From the NCBI RefSeq assembly GCF_030816195.1, contig NZ_JAUSXS010000001.1, forward strand, positions 3,309,501 through 3,373,500: a DNA stretch of 64,000 nt, in the 5' to 3' direction. Numbering within the stretch: the first letter of the stretch is position 1; each line of letters begins with the position of its first letter. Shown here one piece after another: positions 7,914 through 16,720 of the stretch. Source of the stretch: Pseudomonas sp. W4I3 (GTDB taxonomy: Bacteria; Pseudomonadota; Gammaproteobacteria; Pseudomonadales; Pseudomonadaceae). The position numbers and the translations under genes were made by a program. The notes beneath the pieces were generated by a model that saw only the letters and a list, made by a program, of their open reading frames with translations, was not told where the DNA came from and searched no databases.

Positions 7914-8942
7914 ATGACCCATCCTCGCATCGGCTTTGCATGCCAGTACAAGCATCCCGAGCGGCTGCCGTCCGCCAGCGCCCTGAAGTTGATCGAAGGC
8001 CCGTTCAACCCACGCACTACCACACTGCGCTGGATGGACAGCGTCGAGCCGCAGGTGGCGCGGGATAAACTGGTCGAGGTGGTCACCCACAACCTGGCCG
8101 CGCAATTGCGCCTGCTGGCGTATGTCGCCGAACTGCCGCCGACCTTGCGCATGCTGCGCCTGAGCAGTGATCTGCTGCCGTTCTACAGCCACCCGAAAGT
8201 GGCCGCCGCGTATCAGGACCCAGCCATCGCGCGCCAGTTGCAGGAAGGCTTTGCCGCCATCGGTGAGCTGGCGCGGGCATCGGATATCCGCCTGTCGTTC
8301 CATCCCGGCCAGTATTGTGTGCTGGGCTCCGAAAACCCCGGCGTGGTGGAGAACAGCCTGGCGGAATTTGAATACCACGCCGACATGATCCGCATGATGG
8401 GCTACGGTCGGCGCTTCCAGGACCTCAAGTGCAACGTGCACATCGCCGGGCGCCTGGGCGTGGAGGGCACGCGGGCGGTGTGGTCGCGCCTGTCCGAAGT
8501 GGCGCGTAACTGCATCACCTTTGAGAACGACGAGAAGACCTACGGCCTGGATCACTGCCTGCAAGTCGCCGACCTCGCGCCGGTGGTGCTGGACATTCAC
8601 CATTGCTGGATCAACGAAGACCACTACATCGACCCCGACTCCCCCCGTGTCGCCCAGGTGATCGACAGCTGGCGCGGCGTCCGGCCCACCATGCATTACT
8701 CCCAGCCGCAGGAAAGCCTGCAGGCACTCGGGTTTGACGCCGAACACAAACTGGAGATGGCGGCCTTGTTGCAAGTGGTGTCCAAGCGCGACCTCTATGC
8801 CCATAGCGCGCAAATGTGGAACCGCTGGACCAACGACTACGCGCTGCAGTTTCTCGACCGCTTCGACATCATGCTCGAAGCCAAGGACAAGAACCTGGCC
8901 GCCCTGGCCTTCTACCGGTATTGGCAGCAACGCGCGGCCTGA
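7914..8942 (+). CDS. uvsE: UV damage endonuclease, UvsE/UVDE family
   Basis: About 342 residues with the TIM-barrel UVDE fold. Recognisable motifs run in order: RIGFACQY, TLRMLRLSSDLLPFYSHP, IRLSFHPGQYCVLGSENPGVVENSLAEFEYHADM, ITFENDEKTYGLDHCL, VLDIHHCWIN and HYSQP. The His, Glu and Asp residues in these motifs are the metal ligands of the family. It nicks DNA 5' to UV photoproducts and other distortions, independent of UvrABC. Three in-frame starts are possible within 21 bases; I took the third, which begins directly at the conserved core. It is followed closely by a P-loop kinase gene on the same strand, with no obvious functional link. Confidence 0.88.
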   Translation: MTHPRIGFACQYKHPERLPSASALKLIEGPFNPRTTTLRWMDSVEPQVARDKLVEVVTHNLAAQLRLLAYVAELPPTLRMLRLSSDLLPFYSHPKVAAAYQDPAIARQLQEGFAAIGELARASDIRLSFHPGQYCVLGSENPGVVENSLAEFEYHADMIRMMGYGRRFQDLKCNVHIAGRLGVEGTRAVWSRLSEVARNCITFENDEKTYGLDHCLQVADLAPVVLDIHHCWINEDHYIDPDSPRVAQVIDSWRGVRPTMHYSQPQESLQALGFDAEHKLEMAALLQVVSKRDLYAHSAQMWNRWTNDYALQFLDRFDIMLEAKDKNLAALAFYRYWQQRAA

Positions 8943-8981
8943 AACATGGCATGCTTTACGGCCCGACAAAGGAAGCGTCCC

Positions 8982-9461
8982 ATGGCTACCCTGCACCTGC
9001 TCTGCGGCAAGATCGCGTCCGGCAAGTCCACCCTCGCCAGCAGCCTGGCCATTGATCACGCTGCCATCCTCCTCAGCGAAGATTATTGGCTGGCCACGCT
9101 GTATCCCGGGCAGATCAAGACCATCGCTGATTACCTGGCCTGCGCCCGGCAGATCCGCGGTGTGGTGGAGCCGCTGGTGATCGATCTGCTGAAGTCGGGC
9201 GTCAATGTGGTGCTGGATTTTCCGGCCAACACCCTGGCCAATCGCGAATGGCTGCTTGGCCTGGCGCAGGCCGCCCAGGTAACGCATTGCCTGCATTACC
9301 TGGAACTGGACGACGCTGCCTGCCGCGCTCGACTGCACGCACGCAATGCCACTGGCGAACATGACTTCGCCGCCACCGATGCCGAATTCGACCTGATTAC
9401 CCGCCACTTTTGTGTGCCGAGCGAGGAGGAGGGGTTGGTGATCGAGGTGCATCGACCGTGA
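8982..9461 (+). CDS. Small P-loop ATP-binding protein, kinase/zeta-toxin-like
   Basis: A 159-residue protein that opens with a Walker A motif G9-K-I-A-S-G-K15-S-T and continues like AAA_33-type kinases: a lid region near LSEDYWLATLYPG, a catalytic-type strand VNVVLDFPANTLANR and the segment CRARLHARNA as adenine-binding helix. Such proteins phosphorylate small molecules or RNA ends; no antitoxin gene is adjacent, so a toxin role is unlikely. The start was placed at the ATG behind AAGGAAG, 40 bp after the UVDE stop; an upstream GTG/ATG frame extension would add residues before the fold. Substrate unknown. Confidence 0.75.
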   Translation: MATLHLLCGKIASGKSTLASSLAIDHAAILLSEDYWLATLYPGQIKTIADYLACARQIRGVVEPLVIDLLKSGVNVVLDFPANTLANREWLLGLAQAAQVTHCLHYLELDDAACRARLHARNATGEHDFAATDAEFDLITRHFCVPSEEEGLVIEVHRP

Positions 9462-9524
9462 GTGCTGAACGACCTATTGGTATTGACGACATGTGGCCGT
9501 TGTGATTGGAAAGGAATCAATCAA

Positions 9525-9986
9525 ATGCGCGAGCGCAAGGCAGCACGCCTACTGGTAATAAGCCCCTCGAACGAGGTACTGCTTTTCAGGTTTGTTCACA
9601 AGGAAGGCGCTCTGGCCGGGGACAATTACTGGGCTACGCCCGGCGGAGGCGTGGAAGCGGGCGAAACCTTCGAAGCTGCGGCGGTTCGCGAACTGCGCGA
9701 GGAAACCGGCCTCACGGTCGACAGCGTTCAGTCTGCTGTCGCCGAGCGCAGCTTCCCGTTGAGGCAACCGAGCGGCGAAATGGTGCTGGCGATTGAACGC
9801 TATTTCATCGTGCATGCACCGAACGAGATGGTGTCCCATGCCGAATGGACTGAACAGGAAGCCCAGGTCATGGCTGACCATCGCTGGTGGTCTGCCCAGG
9901 CGCTGCGCTCGACCACTGAAACGGTATGGCCGCAAGCGTTGTCCGAAATGCTGGTGGAGGCCGGGGTTTTTCAGCCTGAGTCTTGA
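9525..9986 (+). CDS. Nudix hydrolase
   Basis: A 153-residue protein with a complete Nudix box at residues 41-63 (G41-x5-E47-x7-R55-E56-L57-x-E59-E60-x-G62-L63), which binds Mg2+ and cleaves nucleoside diphosphates linked to another moiety. It resembles the small housekeeping or dNTP-sanitising members, and the substrate cannot be inferred. The ATG behind AAAGGA was chosen; the frame is open further upstream, but those residues (LNDLLVLTTCGRCDW) do not look like the family. It is convergent with the TetR gene. Confidence 0.87.
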   Translation: MRERKAARLLVISPSNEVLLFRFVHKEGALAGDNYWATPGGGVEAGETFEAAAVRELREETGLTVDSVQSAVAERSFPLRQPSGEMVLAIERYFIVHAPNEMVSHAEWTEQEAQVMADHRWWSAQALRSTTETVWPQALSEMLVEAGVFQPES

Positions 9987-10013
9987 GCGATGCGCCTGAA
10001 CAAGCGCTCACTG

Positions 10014-10577
10014 TCACACCGGCAACAACCCCGCCTCCTGATAACTCTCCACCAGTTCGTCATACAAACCGATATCCGCCCGGGTGCGAGCAATCAATTG
10101 TGCGCCGGCGATTGCGGTGTAAATAGCGCGGGCGCGGCGTTGGCACGTGTCTTCATCGCCCAGCTTGAGCTCGGTCAGCCGTGCGGCCAGCCACGCGACG
10201 TTGATATCAGCGAACGCGACGACTTCCTGTTTCACGGGCTCAGGCAGGTCCTGGTATTCCGCCGCCATGAAGCTGGACAGGCACAGCCGGTTGCCGTTTT
10301 CGAGGGAGGTTCGAAAAATGCTTGGGTAGCGCCGCAGGCAGTCGTGCGGGTCAGGCGTTTCGCGGTGGATTGCATCGAGCACGTGGGCGGTGTCTTCCCA
10401 ATAGCGTTTGGCGACTGCCGCGCCGAGGTCGGCCTTGCTCGGGAAGTGGTAATAAATACTCGCGTTCTTGATCCCGACCGTTTCGCCGATGCTGCGAAAG
10501 TTGATGCCGCTGTAGCCGAAATGCTGCGCCGCGATTCTGGCGGCTTCCAGAATGGCTTCTCGGGCGTTTTCGCTCAT
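10014..10577 (-). CDS. TetR family transcriptional repressor
   Basis: A 187-residue regulator with an N-terminal helix-turn-helix: REAILEAARIAAQHFGYSGI, then IGETVGIKNASIYYHFPSKADL, the canonical TetR recognition region at about residues 25-50. The C-terminal domain is ligand-binding and divergent. It is divergent from a glutathione S-transferase gene; the 138-bp gap holds two near-identical 20-bp operators, so it probably represses both itself and the transferase until an electrophile or other ligand appears. Confidence 0.88.
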   Translation of the reverse strand: MSENAREAILEAARIAAQHFGYSGINFRSIGETVGIKNASIYYHFPSKADLGAAVAKRYWEDTAHVLDAIHRETPDPHDCLRRYPSIFRTSLENGNRLCLSSFMAAEYQDLPEPVKQEVVAFADINVAWLAARLTELKLGDEDTCQRRARAIYTAIAGAQLIARTRADIGLYDELVESYQEAGLLPV

Positions 10578-10631
10578 GTGTGAAGTCCTCGGTGGCTAGG
10601 TAACTGTGCGGATTCTACACCTAAAAACTTT

Positions 10632-10651
10632 TACCTGCCAATTGACAGGTA
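10632..10651. promoter_or_regulatory. TetR operator 1
   Basis: TACCTGCCAATTGACAGGTA, an imperfect palindrome (TACCTG...CAGGTA arms), sits immediately upstream of the -35 element TTGACA of the transferase promoter. It shares 17 of 20 bases with the second site 53 bp downstream. Confidence 0.7.
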
Positions 10652-10684
10652 GAGGTTGACAGCCCTGTAAAAGCTTGCAATCTT

Positions 10685-10704
10685 TGCCTACCACTTGACA
10701 GGTA
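10685..10704. promoter_or_regulatory. TetR operator 2
   Basis: TGCCTACCACTTGACAGGTA is the second copy of the palindrome, lying just after the expected -10 region and before the transferase ATG. The pair brackets the promoter, a layout that would give tight repression. Confidence 0.68.
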
Positions 10705-10715
10705 GACGAGAAATC

Positions 10716-11417
10716 ATGACTTCCCAACAAACCCGATCCGACAGCTCCGCTCGCTCCATGATGAAAATTTATGACTGGTATAACGGCCCTTACCCGGCGC
10801 GCGTTCGCATCGCCCTGGCAGAAAAGGGTTTACTCGAAAGCACCCAGTTCGAGTCCATCAACCTCTGGGAAGGCAAGCACAAACAGCCTGCGTTTCTAGC
10901 CCTGAACTACTCCGGCACCTTGCCTGTGCTGGAGTTGCAGGACGGCACGCTGATTGCCGAATGCACGGCCATCACCCAATACCTGGACAGGCTGGACGGC
11001 GACCCGCAGCTCACCGGCAAGACGCCGACCGAGCAAGGCCTGATCCACATGATGACGCGCCGCGCTGAAATCGAATTGATGGATGCGGTCAGCGTTTACT
11101 TCCACCACGCCACCCCTGGTTTGGGGCCTCATGTCGAGCTGTACCAGAACGCCGAATGGGGCGAGCGCATGGGTGACAAGGCCGTACGCGGCATGCGCCA
11201 CTTCGACGCCGTCCTCCAGACTCGGCCCTTTGTGGCAGGCGACGCGTTTTCGATGGCCGACATTGCCGTGCTCGGCGGTCTGATCTTCGCGTCACTGGTC
11301 AAGCTGCCCGTGCCCGAGGAATGCCAGGCGCTGCTGGCCTGGCACGCCAGGATGAACGAGCGCGCCAGCGTCAAAACCTGGCACGCGATGGTGCAAGAGG
11401 GCGATCGACAAAACTGA
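10716..11417 (+). CDS. Glutathione S-transferase family protein
   Basis: About 233 residues: a short N-terminal leader, then a thioredoxin-like domain from about residue 15 (MMKIYDWYNGPYPARVRIALAEKG, NYSGTLPVLELQDGTLIAECTAITQYLD with the cis-Pro and the ES/EC glutathione-binding turn) and an all-helical C-terminal domain ending with SMADIAVLGGLIFASL, which contains the N-capping SxAD motif. It conjugates or reduces electrophiles with glutathione in the cytoplasm. The first-domain catalytic residue is not a clear Ser/Cys. Divergent TetR and twin operators indicate inducible detoxification. A later ATG (position 10758) would remove the leader but lacks a ribosome binding site. Confidence 0.85.
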   Translation: MTSQQTRSDSSARSMMKIYDWYNGPYPARVRIALAEKGLLESTQFESINLWEGKHKQPAFLALNYSGTLPVLELQDGTLIAECTAITQYLDRLDGDPQLTGKTPTEQGLIHMMTRRAEIELMDAVSVYFHHATPGLGPHVELYQNAEWGERMGDKAVRGMRHFDAVLQTRPFVAGDAFSMADIAVLGGLIFASLVKLPVPEECQALLAWHARMNERASVKTWHAMVQEGDRQN

Positions 11418-11428
11418 AAACCCGCACG

Positions 11429-11471
11429 CGCGCAGGGCCCGCCCATGGACGGCGGGCCGCTGTGCGTTTTT
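11429..11471 (+). terminator. Rho-independent terminator of the glutathione S-transferase
   Basis: GGCCCGCC and GGCGGGCC pair around a 7-base loop, the stem continues with CAG/CTG and wobble pairs, and TTTTT follows. It begins about 12 bp after the stop codon. Confidence 0.8.
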
Positions 11472-11548
11472 CATGGTAGCGATTTGTTCGAAGCATCCTG
11501 CGTTTGCCTTTACACTGCCGGCCCCTATTTTCAGCAAGGATGCTTTGG

Positions 11549-12961
11549 ATGCGTTCGTTCGTCAGCGCTGTCTGCCTTTCCATCACTTTCACCGCCAGCG
11601 CCTGGGGCGAACCGCGCGCGTTTTCGGTGGATGATCCCAGCGGGCACTACCGGGTGGAAGTACTGTTCCCTGATGCGCCGCACGACCTGCAACAACTGGC
11701 GCCGGCAGTCATCACCCTGCGCGACAAAACCACCCTCGACCTCCTGCAGCAATTGCAAACCCCTGCTGGCAACGTGCCGCTGGACCAGAACGGCAAGACC
11801 AACGTCTATCACTTAACCGGGGAGCACGGCTTGTTGTACTTCGCGGATATGGACGGCGATGGCCGTCAGGACCTGGCGATTCGCAACGGCAGCAGCGAGG
11901 ATGACGAGAGCCAGTACCACTACGACGTCTACCTGCAGGACCCACAGCAGCCGCGATGGCGGCGCAACGGGCCGTTGTCGGAGCTGGCCAACGAAACCTT
12001 CGGCGGCATGTTTTCGGTCTCCGCCAGCGACGGCATTATCCATTCCCAAACCGACAGAGGTTGCTGCTGGACCCGCTCCAGTCGCCTGCAGATGCGCGAT
12101 GGCCAATTGGTGCGGCTCAGTTCCTACACCCAGGCAGAAGTCCCGCCCACGGGGTACGCTGAAAGTGACACCAGCATGCCCGGCGGTTACATGCTGCGCA
12201 CCACCGGTGAATGGAAGGACGGCAAGTGGCTGGAGACGCCTCGCCTGGAAGGGCCGGTCAACGAAGACCCGCAGTACCTCGTCGGCACCCTCAAGGGCAA
12301 GATCCCGGTGCAGATCTGGTATCAGCAGCAGGGCGAGGTACTGATTGGTGAGCTGCGCTATACCAAAAGCGGCAGTGGCGACTCGATCAAGCTGGTAGGC
12401 AATCAGGAGGAGTACGATGGCAAACCGTTTATCTACCTCTACGAGTATGCCAATGACGGCCACAGGACCGGCATCTGGCGCATCACCCGGCAAACCGTCG
12501 CGCCTTATGCCTACACCGGCACCTGGGTCAGCGGCAACACGCGCAACACGCCGGAACTGGCCATCGATTTGCGCCAGGAAGACCGCGCTCCGGAATACAA
12601 AAAACTCGGCGATGTGCCCCGCGACCAGCGCAGTGGCCACTATCAGATGCGCAACGACTTCCTGGGCCGCGACGGTGACCTGGAACTCAATATCCTGCCC
12701 GAGCGCGATGCCCAAGGCCGCGAAATCGCCGAGTTCAGCGTCACCCTCAAGGACGCGGGCACTTCCAACGTCATCATCACTGAGCAGCACCGCGTGCCGA
12801 TGGAAACCGATAACCTGATCATCGTGCGTGGACCCCTGGCGCCCCAGTCAAACGGGCCGTACCACATACAGCTGGTGAAGAACTTTGCAGTAATCAACCA
12901 CAACTTCAGGCCGGACGCGCAGGATTACTTCACGGGGATGTACCGCAAGCAGCCTCGCTGA
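11549..12961 (+). CDS. Exported hypothetical protein, XAC2610-like
   Basis: A 470-residue protein with a signal peptide of about 20 residues (MRSFVSAVCLSITFTASAWG). Near residue 100 it has a calcium-loop-like D100-M-D-G-D-G-R-Q-D108 within FADMDGDGRQDL, followed by a beta-rich segment, which recalls the XAC2610-related and VCBS-type exported proteins. The C-terminal half (about residues 250-470) has repeated short strands of the type YLYEYANDGHRTGIWRI but no motif I can name. Cys pair RGCCW may form a disulfide. AAGGA precedes the chosen ATG. Function unknown; periplasmic location expected. Confidence 0.7.
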   Translation: MRSFVSAVCLSITFTASAWGEPRAFSVDDPSGHYRVEVLFPDAPHDLQQLAPAVITLRDKTTLDLLQQLQTPAGNVPLDQNGKTNVYHLTGEHGLLYFADMDGDGRQDLAIRNGSSEDDESQYHYDVYLQDPQQPRWRRNGPLSELANETFGGMFSVSASDGIIHSQTDRGCCWTRSSRLQMRDGQLVRLSSYTQAEVPPTGYAESDTSMPGGYMLRTTGEWKDGKWLETPRLEGPVNEDPQYLVGTLKGKIPVQIWYQQQGEVLIGELRYTKSGSGDSIKLVGNQEEYDGKPFIYLYEYANDGHRTGIWRITRQTVAPYAYTGTWVSGNTRNTPELAIDLRQEDRAPEYKKLGDVPRDQRSGHYQMRNDFLGRDGDLELNILPERDAQGREIAEFSVTLKDAGTSNVIITEQHRVPMETDNLIIVRGPLAPQSNGPYHIQLVKNFAVINHNFRPDAQDYFTGMYRKQPR

Positions 12962-13061
12962 CACTGGTGATTGCCCACCTGCCCACTGAACCGCTACCCT
13001 CGGTTCGACTTCCCTATCCACGACCGTAACAGTGAGTCACGGTCTGCACTGAATCAGGACG

Positions 13062-16000
13062 ATGAACGACTATTCTCTGAAACTGGCCAACTACTGGCGC
13101 ACCTCGCTGGCCGACGCCGAAAACGGCAATGGCGCGTTATCCCCCAACCCTGTCAAAACCTACGCTGCCGTGCCCCTGGCCGCATTAGCCGCCGGTTGTT
13201 TGCCGGCTGAGGAAGTGGACAGCCTGTTCGCCGGCGAACCGGCACAACGGCTCCATGTGGATGTCACGCTGCGCCCGTTCGTGTACGCCTCGCGCCTGGA
13301 GCACCGCCAGGCGCGCAAAGGGTTGCCGGCCTTCATCACACCGATCATCTGCCGGGTGTCAGTCACCCGCGACGGGCTTATCTATCCGACCGGGCCGACG
13401 CTGGTGCCGCGCGACATCCTCGAACCCTTGGATCGCGACGCCTTCACCATCGGCGCGCAGCATGACCTGGATACGTTCCTGACCGCGCAGGACGCGCCGC
13501 AGTTCGAGCCGCCATCCGCCGGCGCGCAGGTGCAGCCCGAGCACTACCGCGAGCAATGGCTCACCTACCTGCGCTACTGCAAGACGATGTTCCAGACGGT
13601 CTGCAACGCCTGGAACGGCGCGGACGACGGGTTTGATCCGGTCAGCTATTGCTATGTGTTCAAAGAGCAGAAGGCCGACGGCTTCAGCCGCAATATCGTT
13701 GAACTGTACGATCACTTGCGCCTTGGCAAGCCGGATGTGCCGTTGTTCGAGCGCTTCGCGCAACGTGAGCGCATGCCCGATGAGCCGTGCCTTGCCGCCA
13801 ACAGCCTGTTCGCCGGCCGAGGCGGGCACGCCGGTGACGAATACGCGCTGGCACCTGCCCAGCGCGACAGCCTCGCGCACCTGCTGGCGGGTGAGGCCGG
13901 GGATATTCTGGCGGTCAACGGGCCACCAGGGACCGGGAAGACAACGTTGCTGTTGTCGGTGGTCGCATCGCTTTGGGCCAAGGCCGCAGCCGAGGGCGGC
14001 GAGCCGCCGGTGATTGTCGCCAGTTCGACGAACAATCAGGCGGTCACCAATATCATCAAGGCATTTGGTAAGGATTTTTCGGCAGGCACCGGCCCCTTTG
14101 CGGGGCGCTGGCTTCCCGATATCAGCAGCTTTGGCGCCTACTTTCCCAAGTCCTCAGCCGAAGCCGAGATGGCTCGCACTTACCAGACCAAAAGCTTTTA
14201 CCTGGAGCTGGAGACGCAGGCTTATGTCGATAAGGCGCAGCAGGCCTATCTGGCGCATGCCGCCATCGCCTTTCCCGGGCAGGCGCCCACGCTCAAGAGC
14301 ACCGTAGACAACCTTCAGGCGCAGATTCACCTACGTCTGCAGCACTTGAGCGATATCGAAAACGGATGGGCAAGATTGAGCGCGGCGCGTGAGGCCCTGA
14401 AGGCCTTGCTCGGCGATAACCCCTACACGGCAATCGCCGGGCTTGAAGGCCAGTGCCGGGTGCAGTCCGATCAGTTGGCAAGCGCCAAGGCACGCCTGAA
14501 AGACTTCCGGCACTACCTGGCCCATGAGTCGCTGATTTATACGCTGTTTGGCTGGTTTGGCCCGATTGCCGCCAAGCGCCTGCGCTTGGCCAAACTGCAC
14601 ATTGATGACGCTGATGCACATCTGCAGAGTGCCAGCGATGTGCATGAAATCGAGCGCCGGTTAACCGATACCGTGGCGCATTGTGCGCAAAGCCTGAAAA
14701 TCCTCGAAACCCGGCGTGAGCATGTGGGGCAGTTGCTGCGAGGCGAACAGCGCGAGTTGTTGAACTGGCAGGCGGTGATTGGCCGGTTGCCCCATGCTGT
14801 CGGCAAGCCCGCCGCCGAGGTGACGCTGGACGACTGCGACAGCTGGGCGGACACCTCGTTGCGCTTCGAGATTTTCCTGCTGACCACCCATTACTGGGAG
14901 GGACGCTGGCTGTTGGAAGTGGCCGATGAATTGCCGCTGATTCTGAAAAACCGCAAGAAAAACGGCCGCAAGACCCTGGAGAAAAACTGGCGGCGCTGGA
15001 TGAAGCTCACGCCTTGCGTGGTTGCCACTTTCTACCGGTTGCCGGCGGAGCTGTGGTGCAGCCGCCATGACGGCAATGGTTATGTCGATGATTACGCGCT
15101 GAACTTCATCGACCTGCTGATCGTAGACGAAGCGGGGCAGGTGCTGCCCGAGGTGGCGGCGCCGTCTTTTGCCTTGGCCCGGCAGGCGTTGGTGATTGGC
15201 GACACTCAGCAAATCGAACCCATCTGGTCGGTGCCGCCGTCGGTGGATATCGGCAATCTGCTCGCCGCCGGCCTGCTGTCGCGCAGCCGCGTGGACGACG
15301 AATACGAGGCCTTCTGTGACAGCGGACGCAGCGCCGCCAGTGGCAGCGTCATGGCCATTGCGCAGTCCACCAGCCGCTATCACTACGACCGCGACCTGGC
15401 ACGTGGCCTATACCTGTATGAACACCGCCGCTGCTATGACTCCATCATCGATTACTGCAATGCGCTCTGCTACAAAGGCAAATTGCAACCGCGGCGCGGC
15501 GCTAAACCGCAGGGTGGCTTGCCGGGGCTGGGGTACCTGCACATCGACGGCCTGTGCCAGCAGAAGCAGGGCGGCAGCCGGCATAACCTGCTCGAAGCAC
15601 AGACCATCGCTGCCTGGATCAAGGCCAATGAACAGCAGCTGACTCAGCGCTACGACAAGGAGCTCTGGGAAATCCTCGGGGTGATAACCCCCTTTGGCGC
15701 TCAGACGCAGGCGATTGCCGAGGCGTGCACTGCATTGGGCATTCGTACCGGCAAAGGCGACGGCGAAATGACGGTTGGCACCGTGCACTCCTTCCAGGGC
15801 GCCGAACGACCGGTGGTGATTTTTTCCGCGGTGTACTCCAAACATGCCGACGGCGCCTTTATCGACCGCCGCGACAGCCTGTTGAACGTGGCGGTATCCC
15901 GTGCCAAAGACAGTTTTCTGGTGTTCGGCGACATGGACCTGTTCAGCCAGATCCCCATCAGCAAACCACGGGGGCGGCTGGCGCACTACTTGTTGAACAG

Positions 16001-16562
16001 CTCGGAGAATGCGCTGGCGTTCGATTTCCAACCGCGGGCGGACCTGCTGACGGCGCGCACCGGCTTGAGCCATCTGCATGAGTTTGCCGAACACGATCAG
16101 TTTCTGTTGCAGACGCTGGAAACGGCGCAGCAGCAGGTGCAGATCGTGACGCCGTGGGTGCGGCTGCACCGGATGCGCGAGAGTGGCGCCCTCCAGGCCA
16201 TGTGCGGCACGGTGCAACGCGGGGTGCCGGTAACGGTGTACACCGACTTGCGCTTCAACACCGCCTTTGGCCAAGGCAAGTCTGACGGTGACCCAAGCAA
16301 AATCGCCGAGTTCAAGGAGGCCCTTGCCACCCTGAAACACCACGACGTGCAGGTGCGCGTGGTCAACAAAGTGCACAGCAAACTGGTGATGGCCGATGAG
16401 GAGCTTTTATGTGTGGGCTCGTTCAATTGGCTGAGCGCGGCGCGCTCGGGCGATTATGTGCACCATGAAACGTCCATGGTCTACCGCGGGCCGGACGTCA
16501 GCAGCGAGTTGGCAATCAACCGAACAAGCCTGGCGCAACGCCTGAGCTCGCACAAACTGTAA
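13062..16562 (+). CDS. SF1 (Upf1-like) helicase fused to PLD nuclease; Mokosh type II-like defence protein candidate
   Basis: A 1166-residue protein. After an N-terminal region of about 270 residues comes a superfamily-1 helicase: Walker A G287-PPGTGK293-TT, a helical insertion of about 300 residues, Walker B/motif II D689-E690-A-G-Q, then motifs V (TVHSFQGAERPVVIFS, residues 907-922) and VI (NVAVSRAKDSFLVFGD, around 942-957). This order is that of COG1112/AAA_11-AAA_12 RNA/DNA helicases. Residues about 1010-1150 form a PLD-like domain opening VQIVTPWV and holding H1105-x-K1107-x4-D1112 with G1119-S-x-N1122, one complete HKD motif, so it may work as a dimer. A single chain joining these two activities matches the published description of Mokosh type II anti-phage proteins; that assignment rests on architecture, not on a search. 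The gene stands alone with its own AGGA site. Confidence 0.75.
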   Translation: MNDYSLKLANYWRTSLADAENGNGALSPNPVKTYAAVPLAALAAGCLPAEEVDSLFAGEPAQRLHVDVTLRPFVYASRLEHRQARKGLPAFITPIICRVSVTRDGLIYPTGPTLVPRDILEPLDRDAFTIGAQHDLDTFLTAQDAPQFEPPSAGAQVQPEHYREQWLTYLRYCKTMFQTVCNAWNGADDGFDPVSYCYVFKEQKADGFSRNIVELYDHLRLGKPDVPLFERFAQRERMPDEPCLAANSLFAGRGGHAGDEYALAPAQRDSLAHLLAGEAGDILAVNGPPGTGKTTLLLSVVASLWAKAAAEGGEPPVIVASSTNNQAVTNIIKAFGKDFSAGTGPFAGRWLPDISSFGAYFPKSSAEAEMARTYQTKSFYLELETQAYVDKAQQAYLAHAAIAFPGQAPTLKSTVDNLQAQIHLRLQHLSDIENGWARLSAAREALKALLGDNPYTAIAGLEGQCRVQSDQLASAKARLKDFRHYLAHESLIYTLFGWFGPIAAKRLRLAKLHIDDADAHLQSASDVHEIERRLTDTVAHCAQSLKILETRREHVGQLLRGEQRELLNWQAVIGRLPHAVGKPAAEVTLDDCDSWADTSLRFEIFLLTTHYWEGRWLLEVADELPLILKNRKKNGRKTLEKNWRRWMKLTPCVVATFYRLPAELWCSRHDGNGYVDDYALNFIDLLIVDEAGQVLPEVAAPSFALARQALVIGDTQQIEPIWSVPPSVDIGNLLAAGLLSRSRVDDEYEAFCDSGRSAASGSVMAIAQSTSRYHYDRDLARGLYLYEHRRCYDSIIDYCNALCYKGKLQPRRGAKPQGGLPGLGYLHIDGLCQQKQGGSRHNLLEAQTIAAWIKANEQQLTQRYDKELWEILGVITPFGAQTQAIAEACTALGIRTGKGDGEMTVGTVHSFQGAERPVVIFSAVYSKHADGAFIDRRDSLLNVAVSRAKDSFLVFGDMDLFSQIPISKPRGRLAHYLLNSSENALAFDFQPRADLLTARTGLSHLHEFAEHDQFLLQTLETAQQQVQIVTPWVRLHRMRESGALQAMCGTVQRGVPVTVYTDLRFNTAFGQGKSDGDPSKIAEFKEALATLKHHDVQVRVVNKVHSKLVMADEELLCVGSFNWLSAARSGDYVHHETSMVYRGPDVSSELAINRTSLAQRLSSHKL

Positions 16563-16720
16563 CGAGCCGCAACGCCGCACCACACCGCTATGCCAGACAG
16601 CCACGCGCTGCTGGCATAGCCATACCGATCAGCAGCCCGCACGCAAAACCCTGAGACTTCCCGGCGAAAATCTTCATAATGGCGGCCATTTTGTTTAGCT
16701 CGTTATTCTGGTGTGCCCGC

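Noticed and set aside
8982..9461. Zeta-type toxin of a toxin-antitoxin pair
   Set aside because: The P-loop kinase fold fits, but no small antitoxin gene is adjacent and the neighbours are repair and Nudix genes.
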